Positions 49,871-62,900 of a stretch of 64,000 nt of DNA are shown here, piece after piece (positions within the stretch are counted from its first letter, which is position 1; the number at the start of each line of letters is the position of its first letter). Source of the DNA: Hymenoscyphus infarciens (Eukaryota > Ascomycota > Leotiomycetes > Helotiales > Helotiaceae). A model generated the notes under the pieces. The model saw nothing but the letters and a program-made list of their open reading frames with translations, was not told the DNA's origin and made no database searches. The stretch lies in contig LLCB01000003.1 of NCBI GenBank assembly GCA_001414345.1, positions 372,001 to 436,000 on the forward strand, read 5' to 3'. The translations under genes and the position numbers were made by a program.

Positions 49871-52800
49871 TATAACGATACGAAATATATATAACTATAG
49901 TAGAGGTATATAAGAGTGCGTATAGTAGAATAACGTATGTAGATACTAGACACTAATATAGAAGAAAAGGAAAACTAATCCCTCTTCTACTCTAAGAGTA
50001 GGCTGCTATATATAAGAGGTTTAGATAGTATAAAAGGGTCTAAAACCAACTAACGTTATACGTTAGCTAATATAAAAGCCTAAACCTATATAACCTTCCT
50101 AAAATAGATAATATAAGATAATAACTACTAAAACCCTATATATAGTAGATACTCCTAGCTATCTAGGATAATAGTATACTATTATATCCCTCTCTCTTAA
50201 AAAAGACTTATTCTCGAGTCTATCTCTCTTATCGTTTAAAGTTAAATTAGGATACTATAATATTATTATTAAGGTTAAAGCATTTATTATATTTATTAAT
50301 TTTATTATAAGTAAGAAGGTAGATTAGAGTCTAAATTAAATCGTAGCTAACCTAGTTTAAAGATTAATTATATTTTATTATAAGTAAGATAAGATATTAA
50401 CTTTAGGTCTAAATTATAACTAAACTAATTCGTAGATACTTATAAAAGAGAGATTTCGTTTCTAATCTTTTAATATTAAAGTAAGTATTCGCGTTTACTA
50501 AAAGAGTATAGTCTAACTTAACTAGTAGGTTAGAAAAAGTTTAAAGTAAAATTAGAAAAAGTTTAAAGTAGAAAAAGTTTAAAGTAGAGTTAAAGGCAAA
50601 TATAGAGTAACGTTAGAAGTCGTTTAGTTAAAAGGTAATAATAACTTAGTTAAGAGCTTACTTTAAGAGCGTACTAATTCACATCTAATTTAAATTCGAA
50701 TAAAAAAAGGACTTCTAGCCTAGCTAGAAGTAAAAAGAAAGTAAGAAAGAATATAAAGACTATAAGACTCTAATTAAAGTCGGTAGTATTTCAACTAGTT
50801 AAAAGAGTTTATTACTAAATATTAAAGAGTTTTACTATCTAAAGTTTAAGACAATAAAAGAAGAGGTTTTAGCTAGTTAGAAGAAGTTAATACTAAAGTT
50901 ATTAAAGTTGAAATTATTATCTAAAGTCTAAGACAACAAAGAGGTAGGTTTAACTAGTTAAAAGAGTTATTACTAAATTTAAAAATACTATTTAATATTT
51001 AAGACAGTAAAAGAAGGAGTTTTAGCTAGTAAAAGGCAAAGTTATAGCTAAGTTATTAAAGTTTTACTATCTAAAGTTTAAGATAATAAAAAGAGTAGTT
51101 TTAGGTAGTTAAAGGCAAAGTTATTACTAAAGTTTATTAAATTATCTAAGGTTTAAAATAATAAAAGAAGTAGTTTTAGATATAGTAGTATCTAAGTTTA
51201 AATATCTAGTTATATAGAACTATATTACTTAAGCCTATAGGCTGTCTTATTCCTTTTAGGTACTTAAAGACTTATTTATCTTCTAATTTCAAAAAAAAGA
51301 GTTACTATTAGATTATAAGGAGTTTATAGCTAGATAAAGAGGTATTCTTTTAAACTAGAGTACTAATTATAAGTAACTTAGCGTTTTAACGTATCTCTTT
51401 ATCTATAGCTAAAAGATCGTTTACTATTTTAATAATTCTAGTATCTCTTAAAAGTAGTAGACGCGTTTTAGAGCTAAGGTATAATCTTATTCTATATATA
51501 AAAGAACTATTACTATTCTCTCTAAGTATAGCTATACTTAAAAATTAAACATTCCTTTAATATAATCTTCTTCTTAATTCTACTTCTATCTCTTTTAACC
51601 TTTATACTAGTAAGGACTCGGTTCGTAACTAAGTAATCGTAGTCTTTTAGTTTAAGAGAAGTTTAGAGTAGAGTTAGATAATATTTAGTTAGGATTAATA
51701 GTAATAACTTAGCTAAGAGCTCGCTTCTAAGTTTCGTCCTAATAGAAAGCGTATTTTAACTAATTTATATCTAATTTAAGAGTTAGGAAGTAGTAGAAAG
51801 ACATTAGAGATAGCGGTGTCTCTTAAGTAAAAGAAGTCTAAATTAGGGCTTTTAAAAGCAAAGAAGGGTTTAAATAAAGGTTTAAAAGAGAGTTAGATTA
51901 GTAAGGGTTCAAAGGCAGAGTATTTTTATTAACTTTATAGTTCGCTTATAATTATATCTATCTTATCTAACTAATTGTTTTATCCTTTATATACTACTAT
52001 CTCGTCTATATATTATCTATATTAGAGAAGTCTTAATAGTCTCTTTAACTATTATTATTTCTTTAGAATCTTCTAGATCTTAGTATATAGGTATAATTTA
52101 GAAAGGGTTTAGAGAGTCTTTCGAAAAGAGGGGGAGGTATCTCTAGAAGGGGTTATTACTTAATACTACTTAGTAGAACTAAATTTAACTATCTTCGTTA
52201 TCTATTTATAAGGATCTAAAAGTGTTCTAAGTATTCTCTATCTTATAACTAGTTAAAAAGTAGATATCTAAAAGAGTAACTATCTCTTCTTAATCTTAGA
52301 AAGTATTCTAAACCGACTCTAACTTATATCTAAGCTCTAGGTAGTTCTTAGCTAGTCTAGTTATTATACTTTAAATAAGAGCTTTATGTATTAGTTTTAG
52401 TTATCTTACTTTAAGGTTAAAGGGTATTTAAAGAGGCTTTAGTACTATGTTATATAAGTTAGAAGGTATTAGAGACAGCGGTGTCTCTTAAGTAAAAAAG
52501 GTCTAAATTAGAGCTTAAAAGCAAAGGAGGGTCGAATAAGAGTTAGATTAAAGAGAGTTTAGAGGTAAGATTTTTAACTTCGAAGTTCGCTTATAATTTT
52601 ATTCTCTATCTCTCTAACTAATCGTTTTATCCTTTATATGCCTTTTACCTCTCTCTTATCTACCTATTATCTATATATTATCTAAATTTAGAAAGGTTAT
52701 CTTTAAAAGCTAAGCCCTTATTATTTCAGCGTATAGTTATAGGTTAGAGAGGGTTTAGAGAGTCTTTTGAAAAGGAGGGGTAGCCTTAGAAGGTCGTTTA

Positions 52801-53491
52801 ATATCTTATAGTAGAACTGTTAATATAATGTCGATTTAGAGAGAAGAGAGGGGTAAGATTAGATTTAGAAGCCTTCTAGATAACTATTATAAGTCGACTT
52901 ATTTACTAAACCTAGGGTTATTAAGACTCTTAAGAATACTTAGTATATTCTAATCCTTTAACGTGTCTATAACACGATTTTTACTAGCTATTTATATAGA
53001 TACTAAACCCTAGTATTACTAGCTATCTAGGTAGTCTCTAATTACCTAGCTATTTAAGAATACTATTGTAATATTCTAAATTAAGAGTAAATTAACTTCT
53101 AAACAAAGAGTAGTAATAAGCTTAAAGAAGATATTATTAAGACTATTACTAGCGAAGAAGAGTTTTTCCTTTTTATATAATAGTATAAAATATATATAAC
53201 TATAGTAGAGGCATATAAGAGTATATATAATAGAATAACGTATATAGATACTAGGTACTAATATAGAAGAAAAGGAAAAACTATCTCTCTTCTACTCTAA
53301 GAGTAGGCTACTATATATAAGAGGTTCGGATAGTACAAAAGAGTCCGAAACCGACTAACGTTATACGTTAGCTAATATAAAAGCCTAAACCTATATAACC
53401 TTCCTAAAACAGATAATATAAGATAATAACTATTGAAACTCTATATATAGCAGGTACTCCTAGCTATCTAGGATAATAGTATACTATTACA
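49871..53491 (-). mobile_element. Short LTR retrotransposon E (3.6 kb), nested in J
   Basis: Two 316-bp LTRs, 49871-50186 and 53176-53491, are flanked by aaata on both sides (49866-49870, 53492-53496), the same 5 bp as element H. The polypurine tract aagagagaggga (minus strand, 50187-50198) gives minus orientation. The right LTR still ends in CA (attaca) where the left is RIPed to ta. The 3-kb interior has no pol domains; it has five or so degenerate repeats at 50840-51160. It is in the same non-autonomous family as H. Confidence 0.9.
50830..51170. repeat. Degenerate tandem repeat inside element E, unit 70-82 bp
   Basis: The motif taaagtttaagacaataaaa recurs with changes near 50840, 50922, 50992, 51072 and 51147, each followed by (g)ttttagctagtta. 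Inverted counterparts occur in H (37200-37440) and one or two in I (~45290). Confidence 0.7.
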
Positions 53492-53499
53492 AAATATAG

Positions 53500-56400
53500 T
53501 ATATACTTAGAGTACTTAAGAAGAGGAGATATTAAAGACACTTTATACTATTACTTTATTAAAAGAAGATAGTTACTTATTAGATACTAGCTTAGATAAT
53601 AAAGTTATCTATTATAATATTACTTTTATAGAATTTATTAATAATTTAAATACTAAATACTTTACTATAAATTTAATAAGTTTAGTATAAAGATATATTA
53701 TTAATAGATATATTCTATAAAACCTAAATAATCTAAATAACACTTCTAACGTTATATACGAATTTATAGAGAAGGTGTTTATAATAATAGCTAAAAGATA
53801 TATAAAAGAGAACTTCTTTAGTATAATAATTAATACTAAGATAGCTTAAAAGTTAAGTATAGAATATAACTAATATCTTATATATATTAGACTTAATAAG
53901 AGTATAAAGAGTTAATTTAATAGCTAATTTAGTAAGAGATATACTCTATCTTTAGAATTAATAACAATTAATATACTAATTAGAAAAGTAGAGTTTTATA
54001 TAATATAATCTAATACTCCTTTTATTCTTTATATTAATAATATAGATAACTTAAAAGTTACTTTAAATAATCTTTAAAATATACTTATCTAAAAGAATAA
54101 GAAAAGAATAGAGATTAAGAAGTTCTCTATTATATAACGATTTAGATACTCTTTTCTACTCTAAGATAAAGCTATATATAACTTTATATAAGAGTATTTA
54201 ACCTTTCTTATAAATATTAATATTTAATAACTTTATAAGCGATTTAGCTATATATTAGTACTAAGATTATAACGTGTACTAAAAAGAGCTAGGTATTATA
54301 TTAACTAAGGCATTCTTTAATAGTTTACTAAATTCTATAAATACTATTAAAAACATAGAAGTTTACTTAGCCGATTTAAGTTCACCTTCTATAATAACTT
54401 TAACTTTAATTATAGTATTTTAATTAATACTTTCTTTCTTAATAAGTAGATAGTCTTATACTATATAGATAAAGTAATAAGGTATTAGATAGATAACTTT
54501 TTACTAGATATAAAAGTAATAACTATATAAGAGGTCTTCTAAAGATATTAGATTAATATATATCTTAGACTCTCTAATTATATTATTATAAATACTAGAA
54601 TAAACTTTATTAGAAAGGACTTTATATACTCTACTACTAGAATAGGTATAATAGTAAAAACTATACTAGTTAAGGTATATAATTCAATTAGTATAATAGA
54701 ACGTTACTATAGATCGATTTAATAGATATATAATATTATATATAAATAAGAGCTCTATCTCTTATAAAGTTTAATACTTTAAATAGCCTTTAAAGTAATT
54801 AATAATATAATAGGCCTAAATAGACTAGTCTCTACTCTATTAGTATATAAGGTATATACTTAAATAACTATAACTAATATACCTTTATAACTAATTTCTA
54901 TAAGATCTAAGACCTATAAAAGAGCTACTTAAGAGATATAAAAGTAGATTATATCTTATTAAGTTAAAGAAGCTCTTAATATATAAAATAGACTAATTAA
55001 CTAAGTTAAGAACTTACTCTTAAATTTAGACGTTTTAGTATAGAGAGAGTATATAAAGTCTTAGATAAGACCTTTTATTCTTTAAGAAATCGAAAACGAA
55101 GACTATATTATAGTACTACTAAGTAGTCTTATAAAGTTTTAATCTATAGTTATAAAGCTATACTTTATAGAAACTTCTAAAATTTCTAGAATAGTACTAG
55201 TAACTAAGGAAGTTTCTATATAGTACTATCTAAAACAATACTATAACTCTATAAAAAAGAGAGAACTTTTAAGTAATAGAGTAGATAAGAAGTAAAGTAG
55301 AGTAGGTAAGATGTTAGATAATATTTACCTTTTTCTAGATACTAACTTTAATAGTTATAAATCTACTAAAATACTAATATTCTAAAGTCTATATTAGAAC
55401 CTCTCTAGAAGCGTAGACGTAGACGACTCTAAAAGTATCTAAAGCCTCTAAATTAGTCTTTTAAAGTATTATTCTAATAGTTAGACACTTTTATTAATAA
55501 TATTAACTATATTACTCTTAAAAATATTAAAACTTTTCTTATTATTTTAAGTAAATTTTATAATATTAAAGTCTTTATAACTAACGATAGTATAATATAT
55601 ATTAAATTATAATAAAAGAAGATTAATAAATTAACTAATTAAGATGTTTTTAAGGTTATTACCTAGAAGGAATTGCCTTCTAATACTAGAATATTTAGAT
55701 TATACTTTATAGATAATATTAAATTTAAGAGTATAGTACTTACTTTTATAAAGTTAAGATTAGTAATCTAGATATATAATAATATTAGAAAGTTATTAGT
55801 ACTTACCTAGACGCCTACTATTTAAAGAGTAAGCTAGAGAATAATTCTTATATATATTATAATACTTCTAAGCTTATAAGTATTTATTTAAGATATTATA
55901 TAAGTATATATATAGTTGTTAACTAATTTAAATTAGAAGTTCTTTATACGCTCTTTAAAGGATTATCTTTAATAGGAAGATATATTCTTTAAAGTAATTA
56001 GACTACTATATAGTATTCTAGAAGCTAGTAATTATTAGTTTATAACGTATTATAAATACTATATTATAAGGCTTATAATAGAATAGTTAATATTCAACCT
56101 CTGTCTTTTATATGCTAAGTTATACTAATATAATAAGTAAGTAAAGTTAAATACCTCTTTTAGTATAGTAGGCCTTTAAACTAATAATACTCTTATACTT
56201 ATTAATAACGCCTTTGCTAATAAAGAGAAGATTACTATTAAAAAGGCCGGATTTATATTTAAGAAGAGAGAAGAGCTTATTATTAACTATCTAATTAAAT
56301 TTAATAGAGAACTAATTACTAAGTATTAAGACAGCTCTATATCTCTTACTTAAGATTATATAAAATACTTAAATTTAGTATAAAAAGCTTTAACGAAGAT

Positions 56401-56990
56401 ATCTAATATAAAAGAGATATTATATATAGTAGATACTAAAGATTAATATATTATATAATATACTAGAGAGATATACTTAGCTATAGTATCTTAATCTAAG
56501 ACTACTTTTAACTTATTATATACTACTTAAACTATTAATTCTTAAGATAATAATATTTTACTTCTTAATAAGCGAATTTAATAGTAAATTAATAATACTA
56601 TAAGAGAGCTTAAATTTATTAAATTAGATAAATCTTCTCTAAAGTTATATACTTTTACTAATAGATTATTTACTAATAATAAGAACTTATTATTATAAAT
56701 TAGTTATATTATTACTCTTATAGATAAGAATAATAATACTAATATCTTATATTAGTCTTCTACTAAGTATAAGAGAGTTACTCGTAGTATTTTAGTATTA
56801 GAATTATATATAATAAGCTCTAGATTTAATACTATAGCTTTAATAAAATTAACTTTTAAAAGTATCTTAGGATTTAAGATACTACTTATAATATATACAA
56901 ATTTAAAGTCTATTTATAAATATATAGCTAAATTAAGTATAACTAAAGAGAAGCGACTAATAATTAATATTATATATTATTATTATTCTT
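53500..56990 (+). pseudogene. Copia-type integrase, reverse transcriptase and RNase H remnant
   Basis: Ignoring TAA/TAG, the plus strand gives the end of an integrase region typical of fungal Copia elements (IAFKVINNIIGLNRLVSTLL, ~54775), an RT (RLYFIDN at ~55690, TPTIQRVSQR at ~55830) and an RNase H end (STKYKRVTRSILVLELY, ~56770; LSITKEKRLIINI, ~56935). The first RNase H acidic motif has lost its Asp (FTNRLFTNN). No function remains. Confidence 0.8.
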
Positions 56991-56999
56991 ACGCTACGT

Positions 57000-59900
57000 A
57001 GGCCGTAGGCCGAGCTCTAAGAGTAAGTAGTATATCTTCTATTCTAGTTTATATAGCCTTTTAGCTCGTTCTTCTTTACCTCTTAAGCTTTCTTATAAGT
57101 ATAATTCTCCTTTTCTTTAGTTCCTACTACTATCTATTTAGAGCTTATCTCTTTAACTTAGTAATATAGTAGAGGGGTATAGTAGATTAGTATATTTAAC
57201 TTACTAAGGTATATATTAGTAGTATAAGAGGTATATTTACCTCTAGAATTATTAGAGCCGAGGTCTTACCTTTTAGCGTATCTTAGCTTTCTTCTTCTAT
57301 TCCTTCTTTTCTTTCGTCTCTTCCTTACTCTCCTCTCTCTTCTTAAGTAATTCTAGCGCTAGTCTATACTTTTAGAGTCTCTCTAGCCTAAGTAGCTAAG
57401 TAGTTACTCTTAGTATTAGTTTCTTATCTACTAGTGCCCTTCTTAGTTCTTATAGATCTCTAATCCTCTTCTTTAAAGCTCTTATAAGCGTGTCTCTTTC
57501 TTAAAGAATATCTTAGTAAAATAGGACTAGGTGTTCTACTATTTTCTTACTACTTATATAAATATACTATAGTATAACCTAGTTTAGTACTCTTCTTATA
57601 AAGAGGAAGGTGTTTAGTTCTATTACCTCTATTTATACCTAGATAAGTAGTAAGCTCTTTACTTTAATAAGCTCTTTATAGACCTTTTATAGTTCCTACT
57701 TATCTAGGTCTACTTTATCTAACGCTTTTATATATTATATCGAGTTCCTCTCTTAAGTCCTTCTCCTTTAAGTCTCTAGATAGTTCTTCTATTCTATAAG
57801 TATAGTATTATACTTAAATCTCGCTTCTTCTACTTCCTACTCTCCTTTCTACTTCTATCTTACTTTCTATAAGTATAGTATTACCTTCTCTACCTTTATT
57901 AGTCTACCTCTCCTTCTCTTCTTTAACTATATTACTATATATCTATAAGTATTCTAAATTAGTTCCTTTAACTTAGACTTTTAAAACTTTCTCTTAAAAG
58001 TAGCTATTTATAGATTAAGATATAAGTTAATTAGTATATAGTCTACTTTAACTTCTAGGTTCTAAACTAGAGTAGCTTTATATACTCTTATTACTACTTA
58101 TAAGTATTCTAATTATTATATAGAGAAGCTTTTTACTATTCCCTTCGTATTCTCTTCTTTTAATATAGTATAGTACTATATCGACGCTTTATATACTATT
58201 ATACTTCTTATTACTACTATATATATCTACTTTACTTAGTAGTAGTTTACTCTCTACGTTTTTCTAGTAAGCCTTATAAGTATAAAAGTCTATATTATAA
58301 GCTTCTTCTAAACTCTTTCTTAGTATACCTTCTAGTTTAGTTTCCTATTAAGCTCTACTTCTAAGAACCTTATATATTTAACTAGTATAAGCCTTATCTC
58401 TCTAAACTAGACTGTCTCTCTCTATAGTACTCTTATTCTTATAAAGTATATAAGCACTATTTTCTTTAGACTAAAAGCTATCTCTTACTTATTTACCTAC
58501 TTATTATATACTCTCTAAACTATCTTAAGTATTTTATAATTTACTACTATACTTTTTAATATTATAAGTAGATTTATATTATCTATAAAGCCTACTATAA
58601 TAAGCTTATTAATTCTTACTAAGTCCTTATATAACGTTAAGGTAAAGAGAATAAATAGTATTAGTAATAGTACTAATTCTTATAGAATACCTTGTTTAAG
58701 GTCTCTTTTATTTACTAATTATCTATTAAAGAATAGCGTAGCCCTTTATCTAGAGAGGAAGCTCTCTATTTATATTATTACTTATTATAGAACCTCTTTC
58801 TTTTTTAATATATAAAGTAGCTATATATAGTCTACTTAGTTAAAAGCTTCTACTATATCTAGTTAGACTAGAGACATATAGCTCTTGTTTTCTTATACTA
58901 TATATATACTCTCTATTATTATTCTAATTACTAGCTTTATATTTTAGTACTTCTAGTTATCTATCTATAGCTCTAATAGTATTACTATTTCTTTTATAAG
59001 CTATATAAGCTTTTATACTATTACTTTTTTAAGAATCTTATCTATAGTTAAGAGTAGTACTATTAGCTAGTAAGCCTCTACCTTACTCTACACCTTAGTT
59101 ATTTTACCTAGTTTTCTTAGTACTACTACCTTTATATAGTAGAAGTAAGATAAGAAGTACTATAAATAGAAGCTTACTTCTACTATTATAATAAATACTT
59201 TATAAAGCGGTTTATTATAAGCTTTTAAGAAGCTATTTACTAGTATATTAAATCCTAGTACTTTCTATAATACTAATCTTATAGCTATCTTAATATACTT
59301 CTTAGTTATATATTAGCTTACTAAGTACCTTCTAGAAAAGCTCTTAGTATTCTAGTCTCTATTAAAAACACTTAAATAGTTAGCTATTAACTCTAGAAAG
59401 AACTTTTCTATAAAGATATAAGCCTTCTCTTAATAGGTCTTGTCTTTTATTCTATTAAGTAATATAAGTATTAGTAGTACTAGTACTTCTAGTCTTATAT
59501 ATCCTTTAAAACGTGCCTACTTCTTAAGTATCTAGAGTTTCCTTTTATCCTTTGCTACCTCTACTAGTACCTCTCTCTAGCTTTTCGTCTTTGCTTTTCT
59601 ACTTACTATTTAGAGTTCCTAAAAAGTATTATTAAGCTACTATCTTAAGCTTTTTATTTAATACTTCTTCTAAGTCCTTTTATATCTCCTTATCTTTTCT
59701 AATACTTCTTTAACCTTTATATTCTACTAAGACTATACCCTCTCTCTATCTAGCTTCTAAAGTAGTATTAAGACCTTTACTATTCTTTAAAAGTCTTTTA
59801 TAAGTCTTTATACTACTCTCTTAAGTTCTTATATATTTTAGATTATAAGTATTTCTAAGTAAAAGGCTTCTACTTTAACTAAGATCTTATCTATTAGTCT

Positions 59901-62130
59901 TTAACTAAATCTAGACATTTATAATACTTTTCCTTCTTCTCCTACTTTTATTATAAAGAGTTAAGCTATATAGTCTAATCCTAGTAGGTCTAGAGACCTT
60001 TACTAGGTTACTATATTCTTAGTAGAGAAGGTAAGGTTAATTATAAAGTTATAAAAGCTCTCTCTTCTCTATATAGCTTTATTATAAAGTATATCTCTCT
60101 TTAGTACCTATAGTATAGCGAGTTTAAAGATAAGGTCTACGTTCTTATTATATCTCTTATATATATCTTATAAAAAGTAGTAAGTATTTAAATTATTTAT
60201 TATAAGTACTCTTCTTAGTTTTACTTATTAGAGTATATCCTTAATTAGTATCTACTTTATTTATAAGTTATAGACTAAGTAGACTATTATCTTATCTACT
60301 CTCTTCTCTATTATTATACTTACCTAGTTCTTACTTATAATATACGTCTAGCTCGCTTTTAAGTATCTTTTATATATAAAGAGTACTACTACTCTATCTA
60401 ACTAGATTATATTATATCTTAAGCTTAAGAAGTAGCTAAAAGAGTCTCTTATACTATTCTTAACTAGTTCTTAGATTACTAATATATCGTATTCCTCTTT
60501 ATAATTTAAAGCTTCTAATATCTTCCTCGTATTCTAGTATAGCACTATTATACTTATAGTAGTCTTATAAGTAGAGTTTAGGTTACTTCTATTTCTTCTT
60601 TATTTAGATCTCTTATTATACTAAAAGAGCTTCTTAGCCTCTCTAGGAACTAGGTTAAGTTACTACTATTTATATATCTTACTTTATTTATATCTATTAG
60701 CCTCTCTAATATAGATCTCTATCTCTACCTCTTCTTTAAGCTTTATAAGCTCTCTTTCTAGCTAAAGGTAAATAAGTAAGGTATCTCTATCTTACTCTCT
60801 TTTAAAAGTCTTTATAGGTTTATAAACGTAGTTATTCTATTAAGATATTATTCTCTTACCTACTTATAGTACTCCTTTATAAATACTAGATATCCTCTTC
60901 TATAATTCTTATACTTTACTAGGTATTCTTTTAAGTCCTTCTTACTAAGGTACTCTTCTTTACTCTCTTTATACCTCTTATATATATCCTAGGTATACCT
61001 CTTATCTTATTTATAGAAGCGTACTATATATCTCTACTTTTAGTATTTATAATACTTCTATACTACTACTTCTAAGATATATCTTTTATATAAGAAGTAT
61101 TATACCTCTTATAGTATCTCTCTTATATATAACCTTCTTACTTCTTCTATTATTACTACTTCGAGAATATAGTTCTTTTAAGCTAGTCTCTTCTATCTCT
61201 AATACTCTTTATATCTATTTCCTTATTATATAATCTTTAGTATCTTTATACTAGAGGCTTAAGAGATACTCTATAGTATACCTCTCTTTCTATTCTTAAG
61301 TATATTTACTAAAGCTCTTTTTATAAGTACTATAAGCGTTCTTACTACTACTACTATTTCTTATTTAAATACCTTCTTTACTTAGCTATTATCTTATATA
61401 TATTCTACTTACTTCTCTTTCTTAAACTATATAATAATATTCTTACTCTAAAGCTTTTAAGCTACTATTACTCTTACTCTATATCTATCTATATTTATAG
61501 CTTTAATTACTTCCTTTAGTAATAGCTTATCTTTCTCTTTATCTATCTCTATTACTTAGACTATAATCTCTCTAGTATATTTAGCTAGTACTACGTATTC
61601 CCTTTATAGTATAGTTACTACCTCTTCTTATAGTTCTCTAGTTCTAGCTCTCTCTACCTATATTAGGCTATGCTTCTTTATTCCTTCTATCTTTTTAACT
61701 ATAATAGTAAGCTCTTCTTATAGGATTCTATATATAATTATATTATTCTCTCTCTTCTTAGTTCTTCTATATTTAAGTACTTTTCCTATTACTTTAATAA
61801 TTACTTTAATACCTCTCTCTTCTATTATTAAGTTAAGTATTATTTAAATTAGACTCTTCTTTATTACGTTAATATAGTCTAATACTCCTTTCTATTCTCT
61901 TATACTCTACTCTTCTTAGTTTATTATACTATCTTTATTAGTTACTAGTACTTTAGAGAGAGGAATAGAGGCTCTTTATAAGCCTCTCTTTTCTCTACTA
62001 CTACTACTACTATAATTATTTAGCATAATCGTAGAGTGCTTTAGTCTCTTTCTAGACTATCTAATAGTTATCTAAAAGGCTTTTAGAGTTACTTTATTAA
62101 TTCTAAAAAAGTTTTAATCTTATTAATTTA
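57000..62130 (-). mobile_element. Tad1-type LINE retrotransposon, RIP-degraded
   Basis: The minus strand gives, from high to low coordinates, an ORF1-like region, an AP endonuclease (EEYDILVIQELVKNS near 60500-60455) and a non-LTR reverse transcriptase (GFIDNINLL at 58598-58572, for the usual GFVDDTNLL-type box, the second Asp lost; then SLKKIVLIYFIR). The left boundary, next to an (aat)-rich stretch at 56975-57000, fits a LINE 3' tail inserted at the end of Copia RNase H in J. All frames are broken by TAA/TAG. The 5' end is uncertain. Confidence 0.8.
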
Positions 62131-62812
62131 TATATATTACTAATTTATATATAATACTAAATAATTAATAGCTAGTTTATTAAGACTTAAAATAAAGAAG
62201 TTACGTCTAAAAAGACTGTTTAAGAGGTCTCGCTTAAGCTCTCGGCAGTGCCGAGCCGCTACTCCGATGCTATCCCGGGGCACGGCCCGGCCTCCGATAC
62301 CTCCGGGTCGGTCACGTGCTATATTAATCAATTAATTAATTAATAATCTGATTAATGACTTTTGGTTAATCTGATTAATAATTAGGACCTTATTAATCTA
62401 AGATTAGATTAATCATAGGTTATTAATCTAATCTAATCTAATCATTTCTCATACTAATTATAAATTACTAGAAGAACTCTTATCTACGATAAGCTTATAA
62501 TAAAATCTCAAAGATTTATTTATTTAGAGTAGAAAATCTTTTATAAAATATTAAACCGAGCTAGTTCAGGTGAAAAGACTAGCGTATTAGAACGTTCCTT
62601 GAACTAACTAGAGCGAAATCAAATTAGAAGAGAACCTTCTAAAATATAGCTCTAGACCTTCTCTATAATTGCGGTCTACTAAAAGTATATAAAGAGATAG
62701 AGACTTCTTTTACTAGAATAGAAACCTCTTAGTTAAGAAATTAAAAAATTAGAATATAAAATTTATTATAGAGAAGTGTGTTGTTTTTGCTCTTATGATA
62801 TAGAGGGTTTTG
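62131..62812. other. GC-rich patch followed by TAATC-type repeats, no gene
   Basis: 62220-62320 is a sudden, strongly GC-rich, unRIPed patch (cggcagtgccgag, tatcccggggcacggcccgg, ggtcacgtgc) in AT-rich DNA. It is followed by ttaat and taatc repeats (62326-62445), with taatctaatctaatctaatc near 62420. From 62460 to 62760 it is AT-rich without features. The patch may be the 5' end of the LINE or a transposon end. Confidence 0.5.
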
Positions 62813-62900
62813 GCTTACTCGTTAAATGTTAGCTTACTCGTCAGATAGTAGCTTACGTGCAAAGTTTATAGCTTACTCGGATTTTTATAGCTTATCTAGG
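62813..62900. repeat. Array of GCTTACTCG motifs with 19-bp spacing
   Basis: The motif gcttactcg (or gcttac/gcttat variants) starts at 62813, 62832, 62851, 62871 and 62890; the spacers are not conserved. Further copies lie at about 62946 (acttactcg) and, inverted, at 62989 (cgagtaagc). Confidence 0.8.

Larger units (their letters stand above)
47823..57000 (+). mobile_element. Ty1/Copia-type retrotransposon J, split by element E
   Basis: Plus-strand remnants of a gag-like region (about 48180-49860) and an integrase/RT/RNase H polyprotein (53500-56990) lie on either side of E; both share the TSD aaata at the junction, so they are one element. No LTRs were identified: the left boundary is approximate and the right end is cut by a LINE near 57000. 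CpA is nearly absent throughout. Confidence 0.7.

Noticed and set aside
49750..49953. Minus-strand 67-codon Tyr/Ile-rich frame
   Set aside because: Spans the junction of J and the LTR of E, so it cannot be a gene.
62140..62331. Minus-strand 63-codon frame over the GC-rich patch
   Set aside because: Half its codons are in AT-rich RIPed DNA; no domain. The patch itself is reported separately.
62326..62445. taatc/ttaat repeats as possible telomeric DNA
   Set aside because: Units differ from TTAGGG and RIP does not create them; gene sequence continues to the right.
62813..62900. CRISPR-like appearance of the 19-bp-spaced motif array
   Set aside because: The conserved part is only ~9 bp, the spacing is too short, and the host is a fungus.
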